Below are positions 7,011 to 13,390 of a DNA stretch of 15,101 nt, one piece after another. Where the stretch lies: contig DBWG01000007.1 in assembly GCA_002308635.1 (NCBI GenBank), forward strand, positions 7,059 to 22,159. The letters are read 5' to 3'. Position 1 is the first letter of the stretch, and each line of letters starts with the position of its first letter. The DNA comes from Ruminococcaceae bacterium UBA1244 (GTDB lineage Bacteria; Bacillota; Clostridia; Oscillospirales; Acutalibacteraceae). The position numbers were made by a program, and so were the translations under genes. A model generated the notes under the pieces. That model was not told the origin of the DNA, did no database searches, and saw only the letters and a list, made by a program, of their open reading frames with translations.

Positions 7011-7544
7011 TTGGATACTATAAAAGTCAATGACAGAGAATACAATATCGTCAGGCTGCTCGGAAAGGGTAAAGGCGGTTATTCTTATCTTGCAGAGCTT
7101 GACGGCAAATATCTTGTCGTGAAGCAGATACATCACGAGCCGTGCAGCTATTATACCTTCGGCAACAAGATCGAAGCCGAAAAAAACGATTATATCCGGC
7201 TCGGCAGTGCAGGGATAAGGATCCCTGAGATGCTTGATATCGACACAGAAAACGAAAGGATAGTAAAAGAATTCATTGACGGAAAAACGATATTTGATAT
7301 GGTCGCCGCAGGAGAGGACGTTTCGGAATATATACCGCAGGTGAGAGAGATGGCATCTCTTGCGCAGGCTGCGGGATTGAACATAGACTATTTCCCGACA
7401 AATTTTATTCCTCAGAACGGCGAATTATTCTATGTCGATTATGAGTGCAACAACTACATGGAGGAGTGGAACTTTGAAAACTGGGGCATAAAATACTGGT
7501 CAAGAACCCCTGAGTTTGAAAAGTACCTTCAGCAAATGAAGTGA
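7011..7544 (+). CDS. Miniature Bud32/RIO-like protein kinase
   Basis: 177 residues from TTG 7011, much shorter than a normal kinase domain. It nevertheless keeps the catalytic set: glycine-rich loop GKGKGG (18-23), Lys38 in LVVKQI, a helix-C Glu (Glu55 or Glu57), Asp126 and Asn131 in NIDYFPTNF (the same D-to-N spacing as HGDLTTSN of Bud32), and Asp143 in VDYEC at the DFG position. An active Mg/ATP-binding kinase of the lipopolysaccharide-kinase/Bud32 kind is likely; the substrate is unknown. The start is TTG with AAGGGA 8-9 bases upstream; the in-frame TTG at 6981 has no ribosome binding site. It is a single-gene unit with its own promoter and terminator. Confidence 0.78.
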   Translation: MDTIKVNDREYNIVRLLGKGKGGYSYLAELDGKYLVVKQIHHEPCSYYTFGNKIEAEKNDYIRLGSAGIRIPEMLDIDTENERIVKEFIDGKTIFDMVAAGEDVSEYIPQVREMASLAQAAGLNIDYFPTNFIPQNGELFYVDYECNNYMEEWNFENWGIKYWSRTPEFEKYLQQMK

Positions 7545-7554
7545 TATCACAAAC

Positions 7555-7588
7555 AAAAAGACGTGCAAAAAAACTGCACGTCTTTTTT
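7555..7588 (+). terminator. Rho-independent terminator of the kinase gene
   Basis: AAAAAGACGTGCA (7555-7567) pairs perfectly with TGCACGTCTTTTT (7575-7587) around a 7-base A-rich loop. The T run serves the plus strand; the A run on the left makes it usable in the other direction too. Confidence 0.9.
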
Positions 7589-7604
7589 GCTGCTTAAAAA
7601 GGGC

Positions 7605-7633
7605 AAAAAAAGCCGCCTGCAAAGCAGACGGCT
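7605..7633 (-). terminator. Rho-independent terminator of the surface-protein gene
   Basis: On the reverse strand AGCCGTCTGC (7633-7624), loop TTT, then GCAGGCGGCT (7620-7611) with one mismatch, followed by TTTTTT. It lies 36 bases after the stop of the minus-strand surface-protein gene. Confidence 0.88.
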
Positions 7634-7668
7634 AAAAAATTATTGGTTTTTTAAATCAGCTTTTGGAA

Positions 7669-8463
7669 TTATTCCTTAGAAGCAGCCTTCTTAGTCATAA
7701 CTACAGCAGCGCCGAGAGAAGCGATAACAACAGCTACGAGAGCAACAGCAGAAGTTGTGTCACCGGTTGAAGGAGTTGTGGGCTCTTCGCTTGACTCAAC
7801 AACAGGAGCGGGCTCTTCGCTTGACTCAACAACGGGCTCCTCGCTTGACTCAACAACAGGCTCCTCGCTGGATTCAACAACGGGCTCCTCGCTTGACTCA
7901 ACAACGGGCTCTTCGCTTGACTCAACAGGATCGGGAGTTTCACCCTGAACCTTCTCATAGGTTACAGGCCAGAGCTTGTAAGCGTCAGAGTCGTCATCAG
8001 GAATGAGTTCAGGATCATAAGATCTTGTTGTGTCGAACTTGACCTTGATTGTAAGAGCTTCACCCTCAGTAGCCTCTACGCAGCAGTTTGTCTGGCTGTT
8101 TTCTGTACGGCCATAAGCTTCCTCATAGTCGCCCCAGCTTGATGTCCACTCGTGGTCAAAACGAACCTTGAACTGAACGCCTGAGAAACCTCTTGATACC
8201 GGGATACCGTCGCCGGGATCTGTTGTAGCATCAAGGATCATGTCAGCTGTAACGCTGGGGATAACGATTGTACCCTCATAAACGCCGTCGCCGTCTTCAT
8301 CTGTCATCTCAACATCATCGTTGCCCCAGCCGTTGAAAGAACCTATGAGACCTACGAAGTGTGTCTTTACTTCAGCAGTATCCATAGCGCTAACGCTGAC
8401 AGCAGAGATAGAAGCGACCATAGCAGCTGCAAGAGCAATACCAAGAATCTTTGACTTTTTCAT
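7669..8463 (-). CDS. Secreted surface protein with GSFNGWG carbohydrate-binding-like domain, repeat linker and sortase-type anchor
   Basis: 264 residues. Residues 1-26 are a signal peptide (MKKSKILG, Ala-rich core, cleavage after VSVSA). The exported domain (about 30-170) opens with FVGLIGSFNGWGNDD and DEDGDGVYEG, the pattern of CBM48/CBM20-like or SusE-type starch-binding beta-sandwiches; this is inferred from the motif, not proven. It contains adjacent cysteines (NCC). Residues about 179-226 are a VESSEEPV repeat linker. The end is PSTGD (231-235), a hydrophobic helix (239-256) and KKAASKE, a typical Clostridia sorting signal that would place the protein on the cell wall. AGGAGG lies 10 bases before the ATG. 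It is transcribed alone from a strong promoter. It carries no catalytic domain, so binding or display is the likely role. Confidence 0.87.
   Translation of the reverse strand: MKKSKILGIALAAAMVASISAVSVSAMDTAEVKTHFVGLIGSFNGWGNDDVEMTDEDGDGVYEGTIVIPSVTADMILDATTDPGDGIPVSRGFSGVQFKVRFDHEWTSSWGDYEEAYGRTENSQTNCCVEATEGEALTIKVKFDTTRSYDPELIPDDDSDAYKLWPVTYEKVQGETPDPVESSEEPVVESSEEPVVESSEEPVVESSEEPVVESSEEPAPVVESSEEPTTPSTGDTTSAVALVAVVIASLGAAVVMTKKAASKE
7780..7929 (-). repeat. In-gene tandem repeat, six copies, 24-base unit
   Basis: Copies begin at 7780, 7810, 7834, 7858, 7882 and 7906 on the plus strand (30 bases between the first two, then 24). The unit encodes VESSEEPV on the reverse strand. Copies differ only at a few, mostly synonymous, positions (CTC/CTT, GGATTC for TGACTC), so the array is recent or kept homogeneous and may vary in copy number between strains. 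Confidence 0.93.
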
Positions 8464-8518
8464 TTTTAAAAATCCTCCTAAAAATCATTTGAAACACCAT
8501 TTCATGTTTCTTAGGTGT

Positions 8519-8547
8519 ATTATACTATGACCGAACAAAAAAATCAA
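8519..8547 (-). promoter_or_regulatory. SigA-type promoter of the surface-protein gene
   Basis: On the reverse strand TTGATT (8547-8542), 17 bases, TATAAT (8524-8519). The leader of about 50 bases contains a 6-bp inverted repeat GAAACA/TGTTTC (8491-8510) before the SD. Confidence 0.8.
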
Positions 8548-8989
8548 GAGGTATTTATCAAATTCAGGTGCCAAAAATTACAAAAATGTCATAAAATATT
8601 ATTGGAAACGCACAACAAATAGGGTGTAAGACCGTTTTTTTTAACGTATTCGCTGTATTGACCAAAAATTTGGAAATTTTAACGAATAAAAAATGTATTT
8701 CCTGTAATTATTTTTGGGAACAGGGATGTTTATTTTCGGTTTTTTATTTATATATTTCAATAATCTGTAACATTACAGAAAAAATTTATATTTATAGCAC
8801 TAATAATACTGGGTTTTGATTTATGCAAATTGACATCACCGTTTTTTGCCGTACCGGTCAGGGTGTTTTTTGACAGCTATCTTTATAAAAGGAGCGTTCT
8901 TCTGTGCTGCAAAAAACGGCAGGTTCTGAGATGATTGCCTGCTGAAATGAGAATATTTGCAGGATTTTATATTTTTCCTGCAAAAAGTC
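8548..8989. other. AT-rich intergenic region without genes, containing inverted repeats
   Basis: No reading frame with a believable start is present. Visible structure: a 16-base palindrome TCTGTAACATTACAGA (8764-8779, arms of 7), and a 9-bp inverted repeat TTTGCAGGA (8956-8964) / TCCTGCAAA (8976-8984) ending 5 bases before the -35 at 8990. Neither has a T run, so they look more like binding sites than terminators. Confidence 0.5.
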
Positions 8990-9018
8990 TTGACGTACCC
9001 AAAAAAATGTATTATAAT
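8990..9018 (+). promoter_or_regulatory. Strong SigA-type promoter with no gene directly behind it
   Basis: TTGACG (8990-8995), 17 bases, TATAAT (9013-9018). The expected start near 9025 runs straight into the hairpin at 9036. The HPr-like gene has its own promoter further on, so this one probably makes a short or leader RNA. Confidence 0.7.
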
Positions 9019-9035
9019 ACCAATATAAGAAGAGG

Positions 9036-9068
9036 GGTGCTGACGGTAACAATCTGTCAGCACCTTTT
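9036..9068 (+). terminator. Hairpin with short T run just after a promoter: attenuator or small-RNA terminator
   Basis: GGTGCTGACGG (9036-9046) pairs with CTGTCAGCACC (9054-9064), 11 bp with one G-T pair, loop TAACAAT, then TTTT. If it terminates, the transcript from 9025 is only about 45 bases. The T run is short, so read-through towards the HPr-like gene is possible. Confidence 0.5.
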
Positions 9069-9208
9069 CAGGTCATATAACAAAAATATCATAGTTATTC
9101 CGGTCAGTTGCGTTATGTGTTGTCAGATACAAAAAATATTTAATGTATACCGCAAAAAATAGCTGTTAATACGAAATTTGCATATTCTGGTTATTTTGTG
9201 TTTTTTGG

Positions 9209-9237
9209 TTGACCTTATGAAACAAAACTGATAGAAT
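9209..9237 (+). promoter_or_regulatory. SigA-type promoter of the HPr-like gene
   Basis: TTGACC (9209-9214), 17 bases, TAGAAT (9232-9237). The expected start near 9244 leaves a leader of about 37 bases. Confidence 0.65.
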
Positions 9238-9280
9238 AATATTGTCAAAAAGAGAATATTTCCGGAAGGATGGGGTAAAA

Positions 9281-9535
9281 ATGTACAGTGCAAGAATTTT
9301 CCTGAGGGATCTTACAAATGTAAAGCATTTTGTTGCGATGACTGCAAAATACGACAAGCTGAAAATCAACCTTATCTCTGATATTTATACCATCGACGCA
9401 CATTCGCTCATCGGTATCGTCAGTCTTGACATCACAAACCCTATGACGCTTGAGCTTCCTGATGAAGAACCCACGCAGGAATTTCTTGATGATCTCGGAC
9501 CTTTCCTTTATACAGAAACAGAAGAACAAAACTAA
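9281..9535 (+). CDS. HPr-like domain protein lacking the phosphorylatable histidine
   Basis: 84 residues. KYDKLKINL and IDAHSLIGIVSLDI align with HPr (SKYDADVNL and LKSIMGVMSL in Bacillus), so the fold is probably HPr. The GIHARPA segment with His15 is absent; counting back from the shared Lys-Tyr-Asp, an Asp (Asp10) stands at the His15 position. Ser42 corresponds to HPr Ser46, the site of HPr kinase. It therefore cannot pass phosphate to PTS enzymes in the usual way and, if functional, may be regulatory as for Crh. The C-terminus is acidic (DEEPTQEFLDDLG, then TETEEQN). ATG 9281 is used, with AAGGA 10 bases upstream; an in-frame TTG at 9242 has no SD. Monocistronic. Confidence 0.82.
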   Translation: MYSARIFLRDLTNVKHFVAMTAKYDKLKINLISDIYTIDAHSLIGIVSLDITNPMTLELPDEEPTQEFLDDLGPFLYTETEEQN

Positions 9536-9549
9536 AGAGTATTTTGTGA

Positions 9550-9575
9550 GGCACGGTAGTTACCGTGCCGTTTTT
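9550..9575 (+). terminator. Rho-independent terminator of the HPr-like gene
   Basis: GGCACGGT (9550-9557), loop AGTT, ACCGTGCC (9562-9569), then GTTTTT. The T run overlaps the stop codon of the converging ABC-F gene at 9574. Confidence 0.9.
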
Positions 9576-11499
9576 ATTGCGATTCGTCAAGCAGGAGACT
9601 CAGCTCCTCCCATTCCTCATACATCGAATCGAGGATGTTCTGAACCTTGTCAAGGCTTTCTGTCAGTTCGAGAGTCTTTTCATAGCTGCACGAATTTTCC
9701 GGATCGTTGAGGGCTTCGTTCAGTTCGTTAAGCTTTTCCTCCTGAGAAGCTATCTCAAGTTCAAGCTTTGTAAGTCTGGCTTTGTTTTTGCGGCGCTGGG
9801 CATCACGCTCTTTTTTATTGCGGAAATCCGCCTGTTTTTCGGAAACGCTTTCAGCGGGAACTGACCGGGTCTTTTTTTCCTGCTGTTCAAACGGACGGAA
9901 CTTTGAAAGGAAGAATTCATAGTTTCCTTCAAATACCTTTATGCCGTCAGGCGTGAGATAAAATATCTTGTCGGCAATGCTGTTTATGAGATATCTGTCG
10001 TGTGACACTACAAGAAGCGTACCTTCATATTCACTGAGAGCGCCCTGCAGAGCTTCACATGAGTTTATGTCGAGATGGTTTGTCGGCTCGTCAAGCAGAA
10101 GAAAATTTGCCCGTGAGAGCATAAGCTCAGTCAGAAGCACCTTTGCACGTTCTCCGCCGCTGAGAGTTGAGAGCGGTTTGAAAACATCGTCGTTTTTGAA
10201 AAGCAGCCTTGCAAGTGTGCTGCGTATCTCCGTGTTCGTCATTGACGGGAAACTGTCGGATATCTCTTCAAAAACAGTTTTTCCGCTGTCCATGCCGGTC
10301 TGTATCTGATCGTAGTAGCCTTTTTTAACTCCGACACCGTATTTTATCCGTCCGCTCTGAGCTTTGTACTGACCGAGAAGCGTTTTTATAAGTGAGGTTT
10401 TTCCGCAGCCGTTAGGACCGAGAAGGAATATCTTTTCGCCCCTGTGTATCTCCATCGAAACATCCTTGAACAGAGGCTCTTCTCCGAAGCTGAGTGAAAG
10501 ACCGCTCACTTCAAGAACATCCTCGCCGCTCTGCTCGTTGATGCCGAGCTTAAAGGTCATCGCTTCGGGAGCGTTTTCTGGCTTTTCAAGATCACTTTCA
10601 AGACGGTCTATTACCTTTTGTTTGCTTTCGGCAGTTTTGATATTTTTTTCCCTGTTCCAGCGGCGCTGCTGTTCTATGATGCCTTCAAGTCGGTTTATTT
10701 CCTTCATTGTATTGTCATAGACTCTCTGAGCCGCAAGACGGCGTTCGCTTCTCTGAGGAAGATAGGCGGAGTAGTTTCCTTTGTATGGTGTCATCTTTTT
10801 GTTTTCAAGCTCAAAGGTCCTGTTTGTGACCTTGTCCAGAAAGTATCTGTCATGGGAGATCACGATAAAGGCGCATTTTGAATCGGTCAGATACTCTTCC
10901 AGCCATTCCACTGCATGAGTGTCAAGATGGTTTGTCGGTTCGTCAAGCAGCAGGAGATTTGCTCCGCACAAAAGAAGTTTTGCAAGCTGGAGCTTTGCTC
11001 TCTGACCGCCGCTGAGGGAGCGTATCGGGAGATTCATCTTTTCGTCGTCAAATCCAAGCCCCAAAAGAGCCGACCTTGCCCTTGCACGGCAGGTGAGACC
11101 TTCACGGCGGTTGAATTCATCATTAAGAAAAGCCTGACGCTCAACAAGGCTGTTGATATCTCCGGCACCGGAAGCGATGCGGCTGCTTATTGTTTCAAGC
11201 TCACGTTCCATTTTTATCACATCGTCAAAGACGGAAAGCACCTCGCTGTATGCGGAAATATTGAGATTTCTGCATACGTGCTGTTCCATATAGCCGATAC
11301 GGGTATTTTTGTTGACTACGATCTCGCCGCCGGTCGGTTCGTATTCTCCGGTGAGCAGCTTGAAGAGTGTGGTCTTACCGCAGCCGTTCACACCGATGAG
11401 ACCTATTCTGTCATTATTCTGTATTTCAAAAAACATATTGTCAAACAGCTTTTGTTCGCCGAATTCCATAGAGAGCCTGTTTACAGTTATCATTGCCAT
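9574..11499 (-). CDS. ABC-F family ATPase (ribosome-associated, YdiF/Uup-like)
   Basis: 641 residues from ATG 11499. Two ABC domains lie in one chain with no membrane segments: Walker A GVNGCGKTT (36-44), signature LSGGQ (162-166), Walker B LLLLDEPTNHLD (182-193); second Walker A GPNGCGKTS (361-369), LSGGERAK and FLLLDEPTNHLD. The linker between them (about 242-312, Arg/Glu-rich, helical) is the P-site tRNA interaction motif of ABC-F proteins. A Lys/Glu-rich coiled coil of about 80 residues ends the protein, as in YdiF and Uup. The family acts on translating ribosomes; some members protect against antibiotics, which cannot be decided here. The promoter puts a GTG start at 11514 only about 10 bases from the transcript start, so ATG 11499 (or 11493) is preferred; GGTGA is the only SD. 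Confidence 0.94.
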   Translation of the reverse strand: MAMITVNRLSMEFGEQKLFDNMFFEIQNNDRIGLIGVNGCGKTTLFKLLTGEYEPTGGEIVVNKNTRIGYMEQHVCRNLNISAYSEVLSVFDDVIKMERELETISSRIASGAGDINSLVERQAFLNDEFNRREGLTCRARARSALLGLGFDDEKMNLPIRSLSGGQRAKLQLAKLLLCGANLLLLDEPTNHLDTHAVEWLEEYLTDSKCAFIVISHDRYFLDKVTNRTFELENKKMTPYKGNYSAYLPQRSERRLAAQRVYDNTMKEINRLEGIIEQQRRWNREKNIKTAESKQKVIDRLESDLEKPENAPEAMTFKLGINEQSGEDVLEVSGLSLSFGEEPLFKDVSMEIHRGEKIFLLGPNGCGKTSLIKTLLGQYKAQSGRIKYGVGVKKGYYDQIQTGMDSGKTVFEEISDSFPSMTNTEIRSTLARLLFKNDDVFKPLSTLSGGERAKVLLTELMLSRANFLLLDEPTNHLDINSCEALQGALSEYEGTLLVVSHDRYLINSIADKIFYLTPDGIKVFEGNYEFFLSKFRPFEQQEKKTRSVPAESVSEKQADFRNKKERDAQRRKNKARLTKLELEIASQEEKLNELNEALNDPENSCSYEKTLELTESLDKVQNILDSMYEEWEELSLLLDESQ

Positions 11500-11530
11500 A
11501 TCTTTCACCGTCACATTATATTATGTAAGT

Positions 11531-11559
11531 ATCATATCATAAACTTCAGAATAAATCAA
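11531..11559 (-). promoter_or_regulatory. SigA-type promoter of the ABC-F gene
   Basis: On the reverse strand TTGATT (11559-11554), 17 bases, TATGAT (11536-11531). The leader is about 25 bases, with no room for a leader peptide or attenuator of the kind that controls antibiotic-inducible ABC-F genes. Confidence 0.65.
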
Positions 11560-11689
11560 ACAATGAGTATTATTATTTGACTCAATTATAAAAAAATATA
11601 TGTGCCATCAATTCGTTTTTGTTTGATTTAACAAAAACAAAGGCAAAAATTCAAACAAAATTTACCTATACTTTATTTGCAGATAGTAG

Positions 11690-11741
11690 TATAATAATTT
11701 TTGTAAAGAATTGGATGTGTTTTAGAAGGGGAAGTTCCCCT
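11690..11741 (+). promoter_or_regulatory. -10 element and leader hairpin of the APH-like gene
   Basis: TATAAT at 11690-11695 has no good -35 at 16-18 bases; TTTACC (11661-11666) is 23 bases away. The leader contains AGGGG (11727-11731), loop AAGTT, CCCCT (11737-11741), ending 2 bases before the AAAGGAG ribosome binding site. The hairpin presents a second, paired SD-like GGGG and could limit or stabilise the message. Confidence 0.45.
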
Positions 11742-11758
11742 GAAAGGAGTACGTGTTC

Positions 11759-12502
11759 ATGGATGTAATCGCAAAAAGACCCGAAAAGGTCATCTACCGT
11801 GACGGCGATAATGCCGTAAAGGTTTTTTCAGCAAAGTTTCCGAAGTCCGATATCCTCAATGAAGCTCTCAATCAGGCGAGAGTTGAAGAGACCGGACTGC
11901 CGATACCAGCACTCAAAGAAGTGTCGGTCGTAAACGGCGAATGGGCTATAACTATGGAATATGTAGAGGGAAGAACTCTTGCCGAGATAATGGAGGAGGA
12001 TCCCGATAATATTGATAAGTATATGGAGCAGTTCGTTGATCTTCAGATATTGGTGCAGAGCAAGAAGTGCCCGCTGCTCAACAAGCTCAAGGACAAGATG
12101 AACCGCAAGATATCAAGTCTCGGCGGTCAGCTTGATGCGACTATCCGCTATGAGCTTCACACAAGACTTGAAGGTATGCCGAAGCATAACAAGGTCTGCC
12201 ACGGCGACTTCAACCCCAGCAACATCATTATCGACAAGGACGGCAACCCGCATATCATAGACTGGTCTCACGTTACTCAGGGCAACGGCGCAGCAGACGC
12301 AGCAAGAACATATCTTCTTTTTGCGCTGAAGGACAGGGCGCTTGCCGACAAGTATCTTGATCTTTTCTGTAAGAAGACCGACACCGCAAGACAGTACGTG
12401 CAGCAGTGGCTGCCTATCGTAGCAGCGTCAAAGCTCGTTAAGAGGATCCCCGGCGAGGAAGAGTTCCTCAAAAGCTGGGTTGACGTTGTTGACTATCAAT
12501 AA
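11759..12502 (+). CDS. Aminoglycoside phosphotransferase/choline kinase-fold protein
   Basis: 247 residues. The N-lobe has Lys21 in AVKVF and TMEYVEGRTLAE (hinge region). The C-lobe has the APH catalytic loop VCHGDFNPSNIIID (His148, Asp150, Asn155) and metal-binding Asp168 in HIIDW, so the enzyme should be active. The phosphotransferase family (APH, choline kinase, fructosamine kinase, homoserine kinase ThrB type) covers many small-molecule substrates, and nothing in the neighbourhood names this one; a resistance role should not be assumed. ATG 11759 has AAGGAG 9 bases upstream; the in-frame GTG at 11753 is too close (3 bases) to that site. It is transcribed alone, divergent from the ABC-F gene. 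Confidence 0.87.
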   Translation: MDVIAKRPEKVIYRDGDNAVKVFSAKFPKSDILNEALNQARVEETGLPIPALKEVSVVNGEWAITMEYVEGRTLAEIMEEDPDNIDKYMEQFVDLQILVQSKKCPLLNKLKDKMNRKISSLGGQLDATIRYELHTRLEGMPKHNKVCHGDFNPSNIIIDKDGNPHIIDWSHVTQGNGAADAARTYLLFALKDRALADKYLDLFCKKTDTARQYVQQWLPIVAASKLVKRIPGEEEFLKSWVDVVDYQ

Positions 12503-12533
12503 GAGTATTTCGTATTTTTCTTTTTCCTCTCTC

Positions 12534-12583
12534 GAAAGCCGCAGAACACCGGATTATCTCCGTGTTCTGCGGCTTTCACTTTA
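12534..12583 (+). terminator. Long-stem terminator of the APH-like gene
   Basis: GAAAGCCGCAGAACAC (12534-12549) pairs perfectly over 16 bases with GTGTTCTGCGGCTTTC (12562-12577). The following T run is poor (ACTTTAGG), so it may also act as a 3' stabiliser or block transcripts arriving from the SDR gene on the other strand. Confidence 0.8.
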
Positions 12584-12658
12584 GGATATTTTATCTCCCG
12601 ATAGAATGTAATAATTCTAAAAGTTTGATATTTTAGGAGTCCGCCGGACAACTCCACA

Positions 12659-13390
12659 CTATATAACGATTCCGCCGTTTACTCCGACGACCTGTCCGGT
12701 AATGAAACCGGAAGCCTCTTCCGCAAGAAAGAATATTGTCCGTGCAATGTCATCGGGCGTACCGATAGTCCCTGTCGGAGTTTCGTCACGCAGGGCGGAA
12801 AAATCTTCTTCCGTCAGGTTTGAAGTCATGTCTGTTTTTATAACGCCGGGTGCTATGCAGTTCACGGTTATGCCGCTCAGACCCTCTTCCTTTGCAAGAG
12901 CCTTTGTCAGCCCGATGATACCTGCTTTTGCTGCGGAATAATGCACCTCACACGAGCCGCCTGTCTGTCCCCACATTGACGAGATGTTTATTATCCTTCC
13001 GCTGTGGTTTCTTATCATATAAGGCAATGCCGCACGGCAGCAGTAAAAAGCCCCGCTGAGGTTTGTGCCGAGCATTTTATTCCAGTCATCGTCGGTGATA
13101 TCCGTAAAAAGCTTTGCCTGAGCAATGCCCGCATTGTTTACGAGTACATCAATACCCCGGTATTCTTTTTCTATAGTATCAAACATCCTGCGTACTTCAT
13201 CAGGATTTGAAACATCTGCTTTTAAGGGTAATGCGGTATATCCTTTTTCGTTAAGCTCACGGCAGAGAGAAAGCGCTGCATCTTCCGAACGGTTATAATT
13301 TGCAAATACTCTGTCTCCGTTTTGTGCAAAGAGCCTTGCCGCAGCCGCTCCGATACCCCGTGAAGCTCCGGTGATAAGTACGTTCCTCAT
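12659..13390 (-). CDS. ymfI: Short-chain dehydrogenase/reductase, probable EF-P 5-aminopentanone reductase (YmfI type)
   Basis: 243 residues, a classical SDR. The nucleotide-binding motif is TGASRGIG (7-14), then NNAG (84-87) and the catalytic set Ser137, Tyr150, Lys154 (YSAAK). It ends in the FabG-like GFITGQVVGVNGGIVI. The stretch SSMWGQTGGSCEVHYS resembles YmfI, which reduces the 5-aminopentanone group on elongation factor P in Bacillus; a FabG-type 3-oxoacyl-ACP reductase is the main alternative, but no fatty-acid genes are adjacent. NADPH use is suggested by Arg11 and by Arg33 after the second strand. Its ATG overlaps the TGA of the upstream flavin reductase gene (ATGA), so the two are translationally coupled. 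No clear terminator was found after it. Confidence 0.85.
   Translation of the reverse strand: MRNVLITGASRGIGAAAARLFAQNGDRVFANYNRSEDAALSLCRELNEKGYTALPLKADVSNPDEVRRMFDTIEKEYRGIDVLVNNAGIAQAKLFTDITDDDWNKMLGTNLSGAFYCCRAALPYMIRNHSGRIINISSMWGQTGGSCEVHYSAAKAGIIGLTKALAKEEGLSGITVNCIAPGVIKTDMTSNLTEEDFSALRDETPTGTIGTPDDIARTIFFLAEEASGFITGQVVGVNGGIVI

Noticed and set aside
7755..8006. Plus-strand open frames with repeated Ser-Leu-Asp-Ser-Thr-Thr-Gly or Arg-Leu-Thr-Gln-Gln
   Set aside because: They are the antisense reading of the VESSEEPV repeat; the repeat removes stops in several frames. No SD or promoter is present.
9025..9207. 6S RNA or another known housekeeping small RNA
   Set aside because: The ends do not pair into a long closing stem, and the sequence is AT-rich and unstructured after the first hairpin.
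11615..11638. GTTTTTGTT/AACAAAAAC inverted repeat as a terminator
   Set aside because: It is made of A-T pairs with almost no G-C, has no following T run, and lies between divergent genes where no transcript needs to end.
11753..12502. APH-like protein as an antibiotic resistance gene next to an ABC-F gene
   Set aside because: Both families have many non-resistance members, the genes are divergent with separate promoters, and no mobile-element marks or leader-peptide attenuators are seen.
12620..12660. GGAGT/ACTCC hairpin after the SDR gene as its terminator
   Set aside because: The stem is short and bulged and is followed by mixed sequence, not a T run.
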